Below are positions 35,091 through 43,892 of a stretch of 64,000 nucleotides of DNA, piece by piece (position 1 is the first letter of the stretch; every line of letters begins with the position of its first letter). The stretch covers positions 124,001 to 188,000 of the forward strand of contig JAEWJK010000013.1 in NCBI GenBank assembly GCA_023386555.1, read 5' to 3'. The notes beneath the pieces are model-generated. The model searched no databases. It was not told the DNA's origin and saw only the letters and a program-made list of their open reading frames with translations. The position numbers were made by a program, and so were the translations under genes. The stretch comes from Bacteroidota bacterium. Its GTDB lineage: Bacteria > Bacteroidota > Bacteroidia > Chitinophagales > Chitinophagaceae.

Positions 35091-35125
35091 GGCATCGTCT
35101 GTTGTGTCACTCACTTCGAGGTTCT
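35091..35125 (+). repeat. Dispersed intergenic repeat, AT subfamily (copy 9)
   Basis: GGCATCGTCTGTTGTGTCAC followed by TCACTTCGAGG. It closely resembles copy 7 in its flanks. It lies between the ABC ATPase and the FadN-like gene. Confidence 0.75.
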
Positions 35126-35138
35126 GAACTTTGTTCGT

Positions 35139-37544
35139 CTAGTTCCTAATTGGCTTACCAGTTTTCAACACAGCCTGGATTCTTTCTAAAGATTTTCTTT
35201 CACCACATAAACTTAGGAACGCTTCTCTTTCAAGATCAAGTAAATATTGTTCTGATACCAATGTTTGTTCACTCAGATCACCACCACACATAACATAAGC
35301 CAGTTTTTTTGCAACAACAACATCATGGTCTGTTGCATAACCTGCTCTCCACATTCCGTTGATGCCTGCATATAAAGTTCCGAGAGCCGATTGGCCTAAC
35401 ACCTTAATATCTTTTCGCTGAACAGGTGTTACGTAACCCTGGTCGTATAATTCAATCACAGATTTTTTCGCTTCTGTTATTCTTCTTGATTGATTGATCA
35501 CTACCTCATCCAATCCTTTTCTTAATACGCCAATTTCATATCCTTCAAAACCGGATGTTGCCACTTTTGCGGTAGCGATATTTAAAAAGCGATTTTTTAA
35601 AGTGATTGTTTCCGGTTCATCTTCATGCATTTCATCAGCAGCACGTAAAGCAAATTCTTTGGTACCACCACCACCTGGAATTAAACCAACACCCAATTCA
35701 ACAAGACCAATATATGTTTCGGCAGCAGCACAAACCTTGTCTGCATGCAAACTCAATTCACATGCACCCCCTAATGTTAATCCGTGTGGGGCAACAACAA
35801 CAGGAACAGAAGAATATCTGGCTCTCATCATCGTATTCTGGAACATACGAATGGCCATATCTAATTCATCATACTCCTGTTCAATAGCAAACATGAAGAT
35901 CATTCCAACATTGGCTCCTGCAGAAAAATTTGCTCCTTCATTTGCAATTACCAGTCCCTTGAATTTTTCCTCTGCAATGGCAATTGATTTTTGAATACCT
36001 TCTAACACTTCACCACCGATGCTATTCATTTTAGTATTCCACTCCAATGCTGCAACACCATCACCAATATCATATAATTTACATGCACTGTTCTTCCATA
36101 TTGTTTTATCTGAATGATTATTTAAGATGAGGAATGAAGATGCTCCCGGAATTTCTTTGTAAGATTTCGAAGCAACATCATAATACAATCGTTTGCCATT
36201 TTCTAACTTGTAAAAGCTCTCCTTGCCAGCAGCTAACATTTCATCTACCCATGATGCTACATTTACTCCCGCAGCTTTCATCAACTCAACAGTTTTAGCA
36301 ACACCTAATACATCCCAGCTTTCAAAAGGACCGATCTCCCAACCAAAACCTGCTTTCATTGCATCATCTACACGATATAATTCATCACTGATCTCTGGAA
36401 TTCTAAATGAGATATAAGAGAAGAGACTGTTATGAAATTCCCTGTAAAAATCTCCGGCTTTATCTTTTCCTGCAGCTAAAATCTTTAAACGTTGTTTTAA
36501 ATCTTCAACTGGCTTCGCTGCTTCAAGTGTAGCAAACTTTGGTTTTAGTCTTGCAGCATATTCTAATGTTTGAAGATTGAGTACATGGATTTCTTTATCA
36601 GATTTTCTTTCTTCAGGACTACCTTCTGTTACCGGTAATTTTATCTTTTTAAAAAAGCCTTGTCCTGATTTATCACCTAACCAATTATTGGTAACTACTT
36701 TTTCTAGCCATGCTGGAATTTGGAAAATGTGTTTGGCTTCATCCGTCGGACAATTTTCACCAACACCTCTCGCCACTTTTACTAAAGTATCAATACCTAC
36801 CACATCAGCCGTTCTGAAAGTAGCAGACTTTGGACGACCTGCAATCGGTCCTGTTAATGCATCAATTTCATCTATGGTTAAACTTAATTTATCCATGATA
36901 TGAAAGATGCTCATAATGCTGAATACACCAATCCTGTTAGCAATAAATGCAGGCGTATCTTTTGCAAGCACTGTTGTTTTTCCAAGGAAAAGATCACCAT
37001 AATGCATCAGGAAATCTGTAACAGAAGGATCGGTATCAGGAGTTGGAATGATCTCTAATAAACGTAAATATCTTGGTGGATTAAAGAAATGTGTACCGCA
37101 AAAATTCTTTTTGAAATCTTCACTTCTGCCTTGTGATAACAAATGAATGGGAATGCCGGAAGTATTGGAAGTAATCAATGATCCAGGCTTCCTGAATTGT
37201 TCAACTTTTTCATAAACCTGTTGTTTAATATCCAATCGTTCGATAACCACTTCAATTACCCAATCACACGAAGCAATATCTTTCATGTTATCATCAAAGT
37301 TGCCTGTGGTGATTCGTTTCACAACATCTTTAGTATAAACAGGAGATGGATTGCTTTTTAAAGCTGCCTGCAAAGCATCATTTACTATTTTATTTTTCTC
37401 TGCTGGTTTTGCATCAGCAGCAACATCTTTTGGAACAATATCTAATAATAGAACCTGTACGCCAATACCTGCAAAATGACAGGCAATACGGCTACCCATC
37501 ACACCACTACCTAATACAGCAACTTTTTTGATAATTCTTTTCAT
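35139..37544 (-). CDS. 3-hydroxyacyl-CoA dehydrogenase / enoyl-CoA hydratase (FadN-like)
   Basis: This beta-oxidation fusion has the NAD-dependent dehydrogenase first: VAVLGSGVMGSRIA (about 8-21), TSNTSGIPI, GTHFFNPPRYLRLLEIIP. The crotonase-fold hydratase comes last (about 480-700: GANFSAGANVGM, GLTLGGACELSLHAD, ELGVGLIPGGGGTKE). That order matches Bacillus FadN, not E. coli FadB. The usual thiolase and acyl-CoA dehydrogenase partners are not downstream within the window. Its start overlaps the stop of the GxxExxY gene (ATGA). Confidence 0.92.
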   Translation of the reverse strand: MKRIIKKVAVLGSGVMGSRIACHFAGIGVQVLLLDIVPKDVAADAKPAEKNKIVNDALQAALKSNPSPVYTKDVVKRITTGNFDDNMKDIASCDWVIEVVIERLDIKQQVYEKVEQFRKPGSLITSNTSGIPIHLLSQGRSEDFKKNFCGTHFFNPPRYLRLLEIIPTPDTDPSVTDFLMHYGDLFLGKTTVLAKDTPAFIANRIGVFSIMSIFHIMDKLSLTIDEIDALTGPIAGRPKSATFRTADVVGIDTLVKVARGVGENCPTDEAKHIFQIPAWLEKVVTNNWLGDKSGQGFFKKIKLPVTEGSPEERKSDKEIHVLNLQTLEYAARLKPKFATLEAAKPVEDLKQRLKILAAGKDKAGDFYREFHNSLFSYISFRIPEISDELYRVDDAMKAGFGWEIGPFESWDVLGVAKTVELMKAAGVNVASWVDEMLAAGKESFYKLENGKRLYYDVASKSYKEIPGASSFLILNNHSDKTIWKNSACKLYDIGDGVAALEWNTKMNSIGGEVLEGIQKSIAIAEEKFKGLVIANEGANFSAGANVGMIFMFAIEQEYDELDMAIRMFQNTMMRARYSSVPVVVAPHGLTLGGACELSLHADKVCAAAETYIGLVELGVGLIPGGGGTKEFALRAADEMHEDEPETITLKNRFLNIATAKVATSGFEGYEIGVLRKGLDEVVINQSRRITEAKKSVIELYDQGYVTPVQRKDIKVLGQSALGTLYAGINGMWRAGYATDHDVVVAKKLAYVMCGGDLSEQTLVSEQYLLDLEREAFLSLCGERKSLERIQAVLKTGKPIRN

Positions 37545-37969
37545 GAGGAAATATTTTGGTCTCTCGCGGAAATCGCAGAATCCGCTGAAGAATAATTGTT
37601 GACGATTCTGATTAATGATTCTTTATTTTCTAAATGCGTAGTATTAAAGTTCACAAGAAACCCTACCGTTTTATTTGTTAAACGCAAATAAGTAAGTAAT
37701 TGCTTTTTATGTACATCATGAAGTTGATCTACAGACTTCACTTCAATGATTACACAATCTTCTACAACAATATCGAGCCTCAATCCAACTTGTAGTTGAA
37801 TGGATTTGTATTTTACCGGTAATGGTAGCTGGGCTTCAACTTTTAAACCTTTGTTTAAAAGTTCATATACAAGTGCAGATTCATATACACTTTCCAGTAA
37901 ACCCGGGCCGAGTTCCTTGAACACTTCAAAAATGCATCCTCTGACTTTATATGTAAGTTCCTCTAACAT
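37541..37969 (-). CDS. GxxExxY protein
   Basis: The 142-residue protein has the name-giving motif GLLESVYE (GxxExxY, about 22-29) and later IEVKSVDQLHDVHKKQLLTYL. The latter resembles the PD-(D/E)xK core with Glu, Lys and a distal Gln/Tyr (PDDEXK_3 family). Biochemical activity is not established. The C-terminal tail SSADSAISAR is encoded by a repeat, and the inverted partner of that repeat abuts the start codon. The gene overlaps the FadN-like gene start by ATGA. Confidence 0.88.
   Translation of the reverse strand: MLEELTYKVRGCIFEVFKELGPGLLESVYESALVYELLNKGLKVEAQLPLPVKYKSIQLQVGLRLDIVVEDCVIIEVKSVDQLHDVHKKQLLTYLRLTNKTVGFLVNFNTTHLENKESLIRIVNNYSSADSAISARDQNISS
37562..37589. repeat. Left inverted repeat flanking GxxExxY gene
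   Basis: On the minus strand this is three units of about 9 bp, each close to TTCWGCGRT. It is 24 of 28 identical to the inverted copy at 37969-37996 and codes the C-terminal residues of the gene. Confidence 0.75.
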
Positions 37970-37996
37970 TCTGCGGTTTCAGCGATTTCTGCGAGA
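37969..37996. repeat. Right inverted repeat flanking GxxExxY gene
   Basis: Three units TTCTGCGGT, TTCAGCGAT and TTCTGCGAG lie directly before the GxxExxY ATG, sharing its last base. It is inverted relative to 37562-37589. Confidence 0.75.
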
Positions 37997-38041
37997 ACAA
38001 TAAAAATAGTTAGTTATGCAACTATTTTCGAAGATAATAAA

Positions 38042-38068
38042 AAAGCTGCCTGAAATTCAAGCAGCTTT
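38042..38068 (-). terminator. Terminator of metG
   Basis: AAAGCTGC (38042-38049) pairs with GCAGCTTT (38061-38068), with further pairs inside, and T-rich sequence follows on the minus strand. It lies just after the metG stop at 38090. Confidence 0.75.
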
Positions 38069-38089
38069 CTATTAAGTTTTTAAATATTC

Positions 38090-40213
38090 TCAGCTTACAC
38101 TGGAACCTTCATCTATCTTTCCTTCAGGATTTATAAAATGCAGTTTACCCTCTTTGTCTTCCGCCATTAAAATCATACCCTGACTTTCAATTCCCCTCAT
38201 TTTTCGGGGAGCAAGATTGGCTACGACTGTTACTTGTCTTCCAACAATCTCTTCCGGTTTAAAATACATGGCAATTCCTGAAACAATCGTTCTTTTCTCA
38301 AAACCAAGATCAACTTCCAGTTTCAATAGCTTATCTGCTTTTTCTACTTTTTCTGCAGATGTAATAGTGCCGATCCTGAAATCCATTTTAGCAAAATCAT
38401 CATAAACGATCTCTGATTTCAGATTTGCTGATGGCTGATTTGTTTCTGTAATATTATTTGTTGTTGTTTCCACTTTTGATTGTTGACTTTTGATTTTTAA
38501 TTTCTCCAGTTGTTCTGCTATCTCAGCATCTTCCACTTTTCTAAAGAGTAGTTCAGGTGCTCTTAAAGTGTATCCAACGCTTAAGAGTTTTGTTTTGCCT
38601 GCATTTTCCCAATCCAACATCTTTTCAACCACCTTCATCATGTGCAACATTTTCTTTGCAGTATTGGGTAAGAATGGATTGATGAATATGGCAAGATTCG
38701 CTGTTAGTTGTAAACACAAATGCAGACAATTATCGATCTGTTTTTGTGCATTAGCATTTTCTGCCAGGCTTTTTGCAACAATCCACGGTTGCTTCTCCTG
38801 CATGTATTTATTTCCCTTCCTTGAAAGATCAATTACTTCAAATAGTGCTTCACGAAAATTATATCCTTCTAGTAAAGTTTCAATTTTTTCTTTTGATTTT
38901 TGAATTTCCGCTATTAACTGCTTGTCTTTATCATCCAGCATATCTTCATGCAGCTTAGGCACTTTACCATTGCAAAGCTTGTGCATCAATACCCAGGTTC
39001 TATTTACAAAATTTCCGAAGACGGCAACCAATTCATTATTAATTGCATCCTGGAATCCTTTCCAGGTAAACTCACTGTCTTTTGTTTCGGGAGCAATCTG
39101 TGTAAGGTAATATCTTAATCCATCAGCAAACTGGGCACCACCATTTTCTTTTTTTATCCAATCATTAATGTAATCATCCATTTCAATGCTCCAACCTCTG
39201 CTGGTACTCATTTTATCACCTTCAAGATTCATGAACTCATTCGAAGGAACATTTGATGGAACAATATTTCCATGCAGCTTCAACATTATTGGAAATATAA
39301 TCGCATGGAAAACAATATTATCCTTGCCAATAAAATGAACAAGGCTTGTATCCTTATCGTACCAATACGGTTTCCAATCTGTGTTATTATTTATTGCCCA
39401 TTGTTTGGTTGCACTTACATAACCAATAGGAGCATCAAACCACACATACAATACTTTTCCTTCTGCATCTGCAACCGGAACTTTAATCCCCCAATCCAAA
39501 TCTCTTGTTACAGCTCTTGGTTGTAAACCTCCATCGATCCAGCTTTTACATTGTCCAACTACATTTGCTCTCCAGTCATCTGTATGTTCTTTCAATATCC
39601 ATTCTCTCAACCATTCTTCATGCCTGTTCAAAGGAAGGTACCAGTGCTTTGTTGCTTTTTTTACCGGCTTATTTCCACTTAATGTAGAAACAGGATTGAT
39701 TAATTCATCAGGACTTAAACTCTTGCCGCATTTCTCACACTGATCACCAAAAGCTCCATCATAACCACAATTCGGACAAGTGCCTTTTATAAACCTGTCG
39801 GCTAAAAAATTCTTTGCTTCTACGTCATAATACTGTTCTGTTTCTTTTACTTCAAGTTCACTGGCATTGTTTAATGCAGTAAAAAATTCCTGGGCCGTTT
39901 CGTGATGTATCTTTTCAGAAGTTCTGTGGTAAATATCAAAATCAATTGAAAGGTCTTTGAAATTCTGTTCAATGATCGGATGGTATTTATCAATGATGGC
40001 TTGTGCTGTAGTGCCTTCCTTCATAGCCTGGATTGGAATGGCTGTTCCATGTTCATCACTTCCACAAACAAAAACCACGTCTCTTTTTTGTGCTTTCAGG
40101 TATCGCACATAAATATCAGCAGGTAAATATGCACCGGCTAAATGTCCAATATGTTTTAGTCCGTTTGCATACGGTAATGCAGCAGTAATTAAATATCGTT
40201 TAGGAGAATTCAT
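38090..40213 (-). CDS. metG: Methionyl-tRNA synthetase with C-terminal tRNA-binding domain
   Basis: MetRS charges tRNA-Met. The HIGH motif lies in YANGLKHIGHLAGAYL (about 15-30). The zinc knuckle CPNCGYDGAFGDQCEKCGKS (about 145-164) is of the four-cysteine type. The KMSKS motif is KMSTSRG. An anticodon-binding helical domain follows, then a C-terminal EMAP/CsaA-like tRNA-binding domain (about 605-707). The total of 707 residues is normal for the long form. The mRNA leader may include a dispersed repeat and a hairpin. Confidence 0.97.
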   Translation of the reverse strand: MNSPKRYLITAALPYANGLKHIGHLAGAYLPADIYVRYLKAQKRDVVFVCGSDEHGTAIPIQAMKEGTTAQAIIDKYHPIIEQNFKDLSIDFDIYHRTSEKIHHETAQEFFTALNNASELEVKETEQYYDVEAKNFLADRFIKGTCPNCGYDGAFGDQCEKCGKSLSPDELINPVSTLSGNKPVKKATKHWYLPLNRHEEWLREWILKEHTDDWRANVVGQCKSWIDGGLQPRAVTRDLDWGIKVPVADAEGKVLYVWFDAPIGYVSATKQWAINNNTDWKPYWYDKDTSLVHFIGKDNIVFHAIIFPIMLKLHGNIVPSNVPSNEFMNLEGDKMSTSRGWSIEMDDYINDWIKKENGGAQFADGLRYYLTQIAPETKDSEFTWKGFQDAINNELVAVFGNFVNRTWVLMHKLCNGKVPKLHEDMLDDKDKQLIAEIQKSKEKIETLLEGYNFREALFEVIDLSRKGNKYMQEKQPWIVAKSLAENANAQKQIDNCLHLCLQLTANLAIFINPFLPNTAKKMLHMMKVVEKMLDWENAGKTKLLSVGYTLRAPELLFRKVEDAEIAEQLEKLKIKSQQSKVETTTNNITETNQPSANLKSEIVYDDFAKMDFRIGTITSAEKVEKADKLLKLEVDLGFEKRTIVSGIAMYFKPEEIVGRQVTVVANLAPRKMRGIESQGMILMAEDKEGKLHFINPEGKIDEGSSVS

Positions 40214-40241
40214 TTTTATTGATCGGCTTTTATTCTTAACT

Positions 40242-40270
40242 CATCGTTCCTTGTGTCACTCACTTGTACA
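40242..40270 (+). repeat. Dispersed intergenic repeat, AT subfamily (copy 10)
   Basis: CATCGTTCCTTGTGTCACTC followed by ACTTGTACA. It lies 29 bp from the metG start in antisense orientation to metG. Confidence 0.75.
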
Positions 40271-40282
40271 GCATAACCTTAT

Positions 40283-40307
40283 GCAGCCAAGGACGGCTGC
40301 AAATGTA
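40283..40307 (-). promoter_or_regulatory. Candidate metG promoter and leader hairpin
   Basis: A perfect TACATTTG on the minus strand (40300-40307) directly precedes a GCAGCC/GGCTGC hairpin (40283-40300). If used, it gives a leader of about 80 nt that contains repeat copy 10. Confidence 0.4.
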
Positions 40308-40459
40308 AGTAATCAACCTGATGCGGGCTTAGATGCCAAAAGAGATACAGATGAAGTGCTTACTCACAAGCTGATTTAATATTTATATAGGTGTTCGTGA
40401 ATCTCCTTCGTCGATTTGACGACGCAACCAGGATGCCATGAAAAACAAAAGCTGGTATC

Positions 40460-43000
40460 TTAATTTATTTTATACCTGAATCCACCATAAAATGTTCTTC
40501 CGTTGATTGGTCCCCAGATCATTGATGCATCGAAATGTGGACTGAATGGTGCTTCCGGTGAAATGATAGACATCATCTGCAGATAATTATTGAGGTTTTC
40601 ACCACCTATATACAGTTCAAAATTCTTTTCCTTTCCAAAAGATTTGCTGATCTGTGCATTCATTGTTACATAGCCAGGCGAATTTGTTCGCATTTGATGA
40701 TGTGTTGGGTTACCTATGGTAGATGGAATTCTTTTGCTACCGATGTAATTGAAGGTGTAATCAAACTTCCAGCTGTTTAACTCATAAGCAAGATTGGCAA
40801 AAGCCCTGTGTTGAGCGTTAAAAGGTTTTTGCAATATTTTACCACTGTAAGTTGTTTGTACATCAAACCAACGATAAGCAAGTCTCACATCAAACTTATT
40901 TGCTGGAGTAAACGACAATTCTGTTTGTAAGCTGTTTGAAAATGATTTTCCATCAAGATTGGAAAAAACCAGACTCCTGGGATCTTCCAGATCGGCGATA
41001 ACCTGTTGCTGAAAATCATTTCTAAAATAATCTACACTCAGCATTGCATCTCTTGTAAATAATTTAAGTTTTTGATCTATACTTATCCCTTTGTTCCAGG
41101 CAATTTCAGGATTCAAACCATAAGCTTTACCATCTGGCGAAAGAATAACTTCAACATTTCTTGCACTAACAAAAGCACTCATATTCTCTGCGAAAATATT
41201 GGCAGTACGTTGTCCACGACCAGCACTTAAACGAATGGTGGTACCATGTACAGGCTCGTATCTCACATTGATTCTGGGTGTAACAAAAAATCCGAAAAGA
41301 TTATTATGGTCAGCACGAAGTCCGGCAACAATATTAAAATGTTCACTCATTGTATAAGTATATTCCATGAATGCACCGGGTACAATTTCATTTCTTCTAA
41401 AGCGAATGCCTTTGAATGATTCATCATATTTATCAGCTATGAAGCTTAGACCTGCACGGTATTTATGATCTGTAGTTCCAATGATATTTTGATAGATAAG
41501 ATTTGAATAGAAATTCTTTTGATTGGCATTGTAATTCGTTAAACCAAAATAGCTTTCCTGATCGTGATCAAAAGCAGAAATTTGTAAGCCAATGCTTTTG
41601 AATTTTTTTCCGGGAAAAACATAGCCGATTTTAGCAAACCCTTCGTAACGGTTTGTTTTAATTCCAAGGCCATAAGATTGTGTGGTACCTTTGTGATCAT
41701 CAGTATAATCTACTTCTCCACCTGTTTTGTCATCTAATAAAACCTTTGCTCCAAACTGAAGCATTAACCCTTTTTGATTGTCAAACTTCCATCTGTTTAC
41801 AGCACTTAAAAGATTTCCTGTAGGCTGATCACGAAAACCATCCATATTGAAATCTGGTTTATTATAAAGAAAAGCATCATGTAATAACAAACCTGTTGAC
41901 CATTTATCGCCGAGCTTTTGTGAAAGCGTAAGATTAAGATCCGTTTTACCCATGCTGTTAATGTAGCCGTTTGCAAAAAGTCTTTCAGTATTCTCAGGCT
42001 TTTTTAATTCAACATTTATTTGTCCTGCAATGCTTTCAAAGCCATTTACAACAGAGCCAGTTCCTTTTGTAAGTTGAATACTTTCTACCCATGGTCCGGC
42101 AATGCTGTTTAAACCTTGTGGTGTTGCAATACCTCTGGGGCCAGGGAGATTTTCTACGGTTAATTGAGTATAGTTTCCCGATAAGCCTAATAATTGAATT
42201 TGTTTAGAACCTGTTACTGCATCATTAAATGAAACATCCACTGAAGGATTGGTTTCAAAACTTTCACTAAGATTACAACATGCTGCTTTTAATAATTCTC
42301 TTGAAGTAATTGTAGAAACTCTTATTGCTGATCGTGTATTTACAATGGTGCTTTTTTGCCTTGATGTAACTGTTACTTCATTTAAACTACCTGATTCAGC
42401 CATTACGATTTGCAGATCGTTATTATTAGTTACATGAAGCGTATCAGTTTTATAACCTGTATAACCAATAACCAGCTTCCTGTATTTATCAAAAGGAATA
42501 GCAAATATTCCATGTGTATTTGTAGTTGCAGAAATATTCGTCCCCAGCCAGTGAATTGTAGCACCGGCAAGGGGAGAAAAATTTCCTTTCTTATCTGCAA
42601 ACACCACCATTCCATTTATTGTATGCTCATCATCTGTTGCTACTTCATCGTCATCTGAATGAACTCCTAAATCACGGTAATGGCAACACTCAGGAAGTGC
42701 TTTATATACTTTATCATCAGCTTTCTTCAGCTCAGTATCATGACCTACTTCAGCCATCTTGTTGTGAATGTCTTCCACTTTAAAAACGGAAGCATCGAAA
42801 CTTACAGATAATGTCTGAGTTTTGAGGTCGTATTTGGCTTTAGTGATGCCGGGGATTTTCATTGCTTTTTCAATCCTCATCTTGCACATTCCACAGGCAG
42901 CAGCTACTTTAATTTTTGCTGAAGTTTCTGTTTGGGCATAGTTGTATGTAAAGGACGATACTGTAAATAACAGTAAAAGAAACTGTTTTGTAAAACGCAT
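40460..43000 (-). CDS. TonB-dependent receptor with N-terminal heavy-metal-binding (HMA) domain
   Basis: After a signal peptide (1-22) residues 24-95 form an HMA domain with the metal-binding motif ACGMCKMRIE. A carboxypeptidase-regulatory-like domain follows (about 130-205), then the plug (about 215-330) and a 22-strand-type barrel to residue 846. An extra HCC motif (ECCHYRD) lies after the HMA domain, and the plug contains AACCNLSESF. The HMA domain and cysteines point to copper or a related metal. It closes the nos region, so delivery of copper for NosZ is an attractive inference. Confidence 0.88.
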   Translation of the reverse strand: MRFTKQFLLLLFTVSSFTYNYAQTETSAKIKVAAACGMCKMRIEKAMKIPGITKAKYDLKTQTLSVSFDASVFKVEDIHNKMAEVGHDTELKKADDKVYKALPECCHYRDLGVHSDDDEVATDDEHTINGMVVFADKKGNFSPLAGATIHWLGTNISATTNTHGIFAIPFDKYRKLVIGYTGYKTDTLHVTNNNDLQIVMAESGSLNEVTVTSRQKSTIVNTRSAIRVSTITSRELLKAACCNLSESFETNPSVDVSFNDAVTGSKQIQLLGLSGNYTQLTVENLPGPRGIATPQGLNSIAGPWVESIQLTKGTGSVVNGFESIAGQINVELKKPENTERLFANGYINSMGKTDLNLTLSQKLGDKWSTGLLLHDAFLYNKPDFNMDGFRDQPTGNLLSAVNRWKFDNQKGLMLQFGAKVLLDDKTGGEVDYTDDHKGTTQSYGLGIKTNRYEGFAKIGYVFPGKKFKSIGLQISAFDHDQESYFGLTNYNANQKNFYSNLIYQNIIGTTDHKYRAGLSFIADKYDESFKGIRFRRNEIVPGAFMEYTYTMSEHFNIVAGLRADHNNLFGFFVTPRINVRYEPVHGTTIRLSAGRGQRTANIFAENMSAFVSARNVEVILSPDGKAYGLNPEIAWNKGISIDQKLKLFTRDAMLSVDYFRNDFQQQVIADLEDPRSLVFSNLDGKSFSNSLQTELSFTPANKFDVRLAYRWFDVQTTYSGKILQKPFNAQHRAFANLAYELNSWKFDYTFNYIGSKRIPSTIGNPTHHQMRTNSPGYVTMNAQISKSFGKEKNFELYIGGENLNNYLQMMSIISPEAPFSPHFDASMIWGPINGRTFYGGFRYKIN

Positions 43001-43055
43001 AAATTGTTTTTAGAAATTTTGAAAAGTGTTGACAGACTAATCAGATCAACCAAAA

Positions 43056-43436
43056 TCAAATTCTAAAAACACAATTAAGAATGAAGAGAGGCTTGGAGAA
43101 TAAAGGGGGATCAAACGTAAAGTATTCAACAACTTCAGGTAGTGATTGAATGTTCGATTGAAATGAATGTGTAACTGGTAAAGGTTCAGCCAGGGTTTTA
43201 GTTCCTATATTGATGTTATAAAACTCCTGGTCACCTTTATTATCTTTTGCAGAAAGAGATTTTGTTTCGCAGCATTTGCCAGAAGTCATTTCCTGCTGCA
43301 TGCCACAATCTTTCTCCTGTATAGAGCCAAACGTGATGTTCTGAAGTTTGCCACAGCAATAATGCAGCTGAACTGATGCTCCTGAAGAGGAGAAGCAGTA
43401 CATGCAGATCATTAATGATAGGAGCAATTTTTTCAT
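43056..43436 (-). CDS. HYC_CC_PP family protein
   Basis: The name-giving motifs are all present: HYCCGKL (about 26-32 from Met at 43436), KCCETK (about 54) and a FDPPLF near the C-terminus, with more cysteines between (KDCGMQQ). An N-terminal signal peptide places it in the periplasm or outer membrane. The family is Bacteroidota-specific and commonly neighbours metal-related TonB receptors, suggesting metal binding. The start MKKLLLSLMICMYC at 43436 is preferred to 43463. It is followed after 55 bp by the HMA-TonB receptor gene. Confidence 0.82.
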   Translation of the reverse strand: MKKLLLSLMICMYCFSSSGASVQLHYCCGKLQNITFGSIQEKDCGMQQEMTSGKCCETKSLSAKDNKGDQEFYNINIGTKTLAEPLPVTHSFQSNIQSLPEVVEYFTFDPPLFSKPLFILNCVFRI

Positions 43437-43527
43437 CAGTGCGAAATTATAGCTAATTGCCATATATCAAATGATATACAGCAGCCAGGCTGTTAAGATT
43501 TTACAAAGATGCAGTGGAAACTTTAAA

Positions 43528-43887
43528 TCAGCTGATTTTGATTTGCATTACTGTTGCAATTGAAATGGCTCTTTGTTTTGCCAATTCTGCTTTTTCGCCG
43601 GAGAAGAGTTCATCAACGGTTGAGGTAAATAATTGTATCCATACTTCAAAATGATGCTGATTCAATGGAAATATTTTATGAAGATTCTGATGAGTTTTTA
43701 AAGGATTTCCGTTGTATCCTCCTGAGTAAAATATTGCGTTTTCCCAGAATTGGTACATGATAGGTAAGTGTCTTTCCCAATTGATATTGCTGAAAATTGG
43801 TCCAATAATATCATCAGCTTTCACTTTATCATAGAAGCAGTTTACCAATGTTTCTATGTTATTTCTTGATGTAATATCTTTTTTCAT
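43528..43887 (-). CDS. Group III truncated haemoglobin
   Basis: The 119-residue protein has the 2-on-2 globin pattern: LVNCFYDKVKADDIIGPIF (helices A/B/C), then HLPIMYQFWENAIFYSGGYNGNPLKTHQNLH (split across helices E-F) and HHFEVWIQLFTSTVDELF with the proximal histidine. Members bind O2 and NO. It starts 5 bp after the nosY stop in the same direction, so it is very likely part of the nos transcript. A role in NO scavenging is likely. Confidence 0.88.
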   Translation of the reverse strand: MKKDITSRNNIETLVNCFYDKVKADDIIGPIFSNINWERHLPIMYQFWENAIFYSGGYNGNPLKTHQNLHKIFPLNQHHFEVWIQLFTSTVDELFSGEKAELAKQRAISIATVMQIKIS

Positions 43888-43892
43888 AGAGT

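Noticed and set aside
35494..35994. 166-residue plus-strand frame inside the FadN-like gene
   Set aside because: Antisense shadow of a highly conserved coding region, with no recognisable family.
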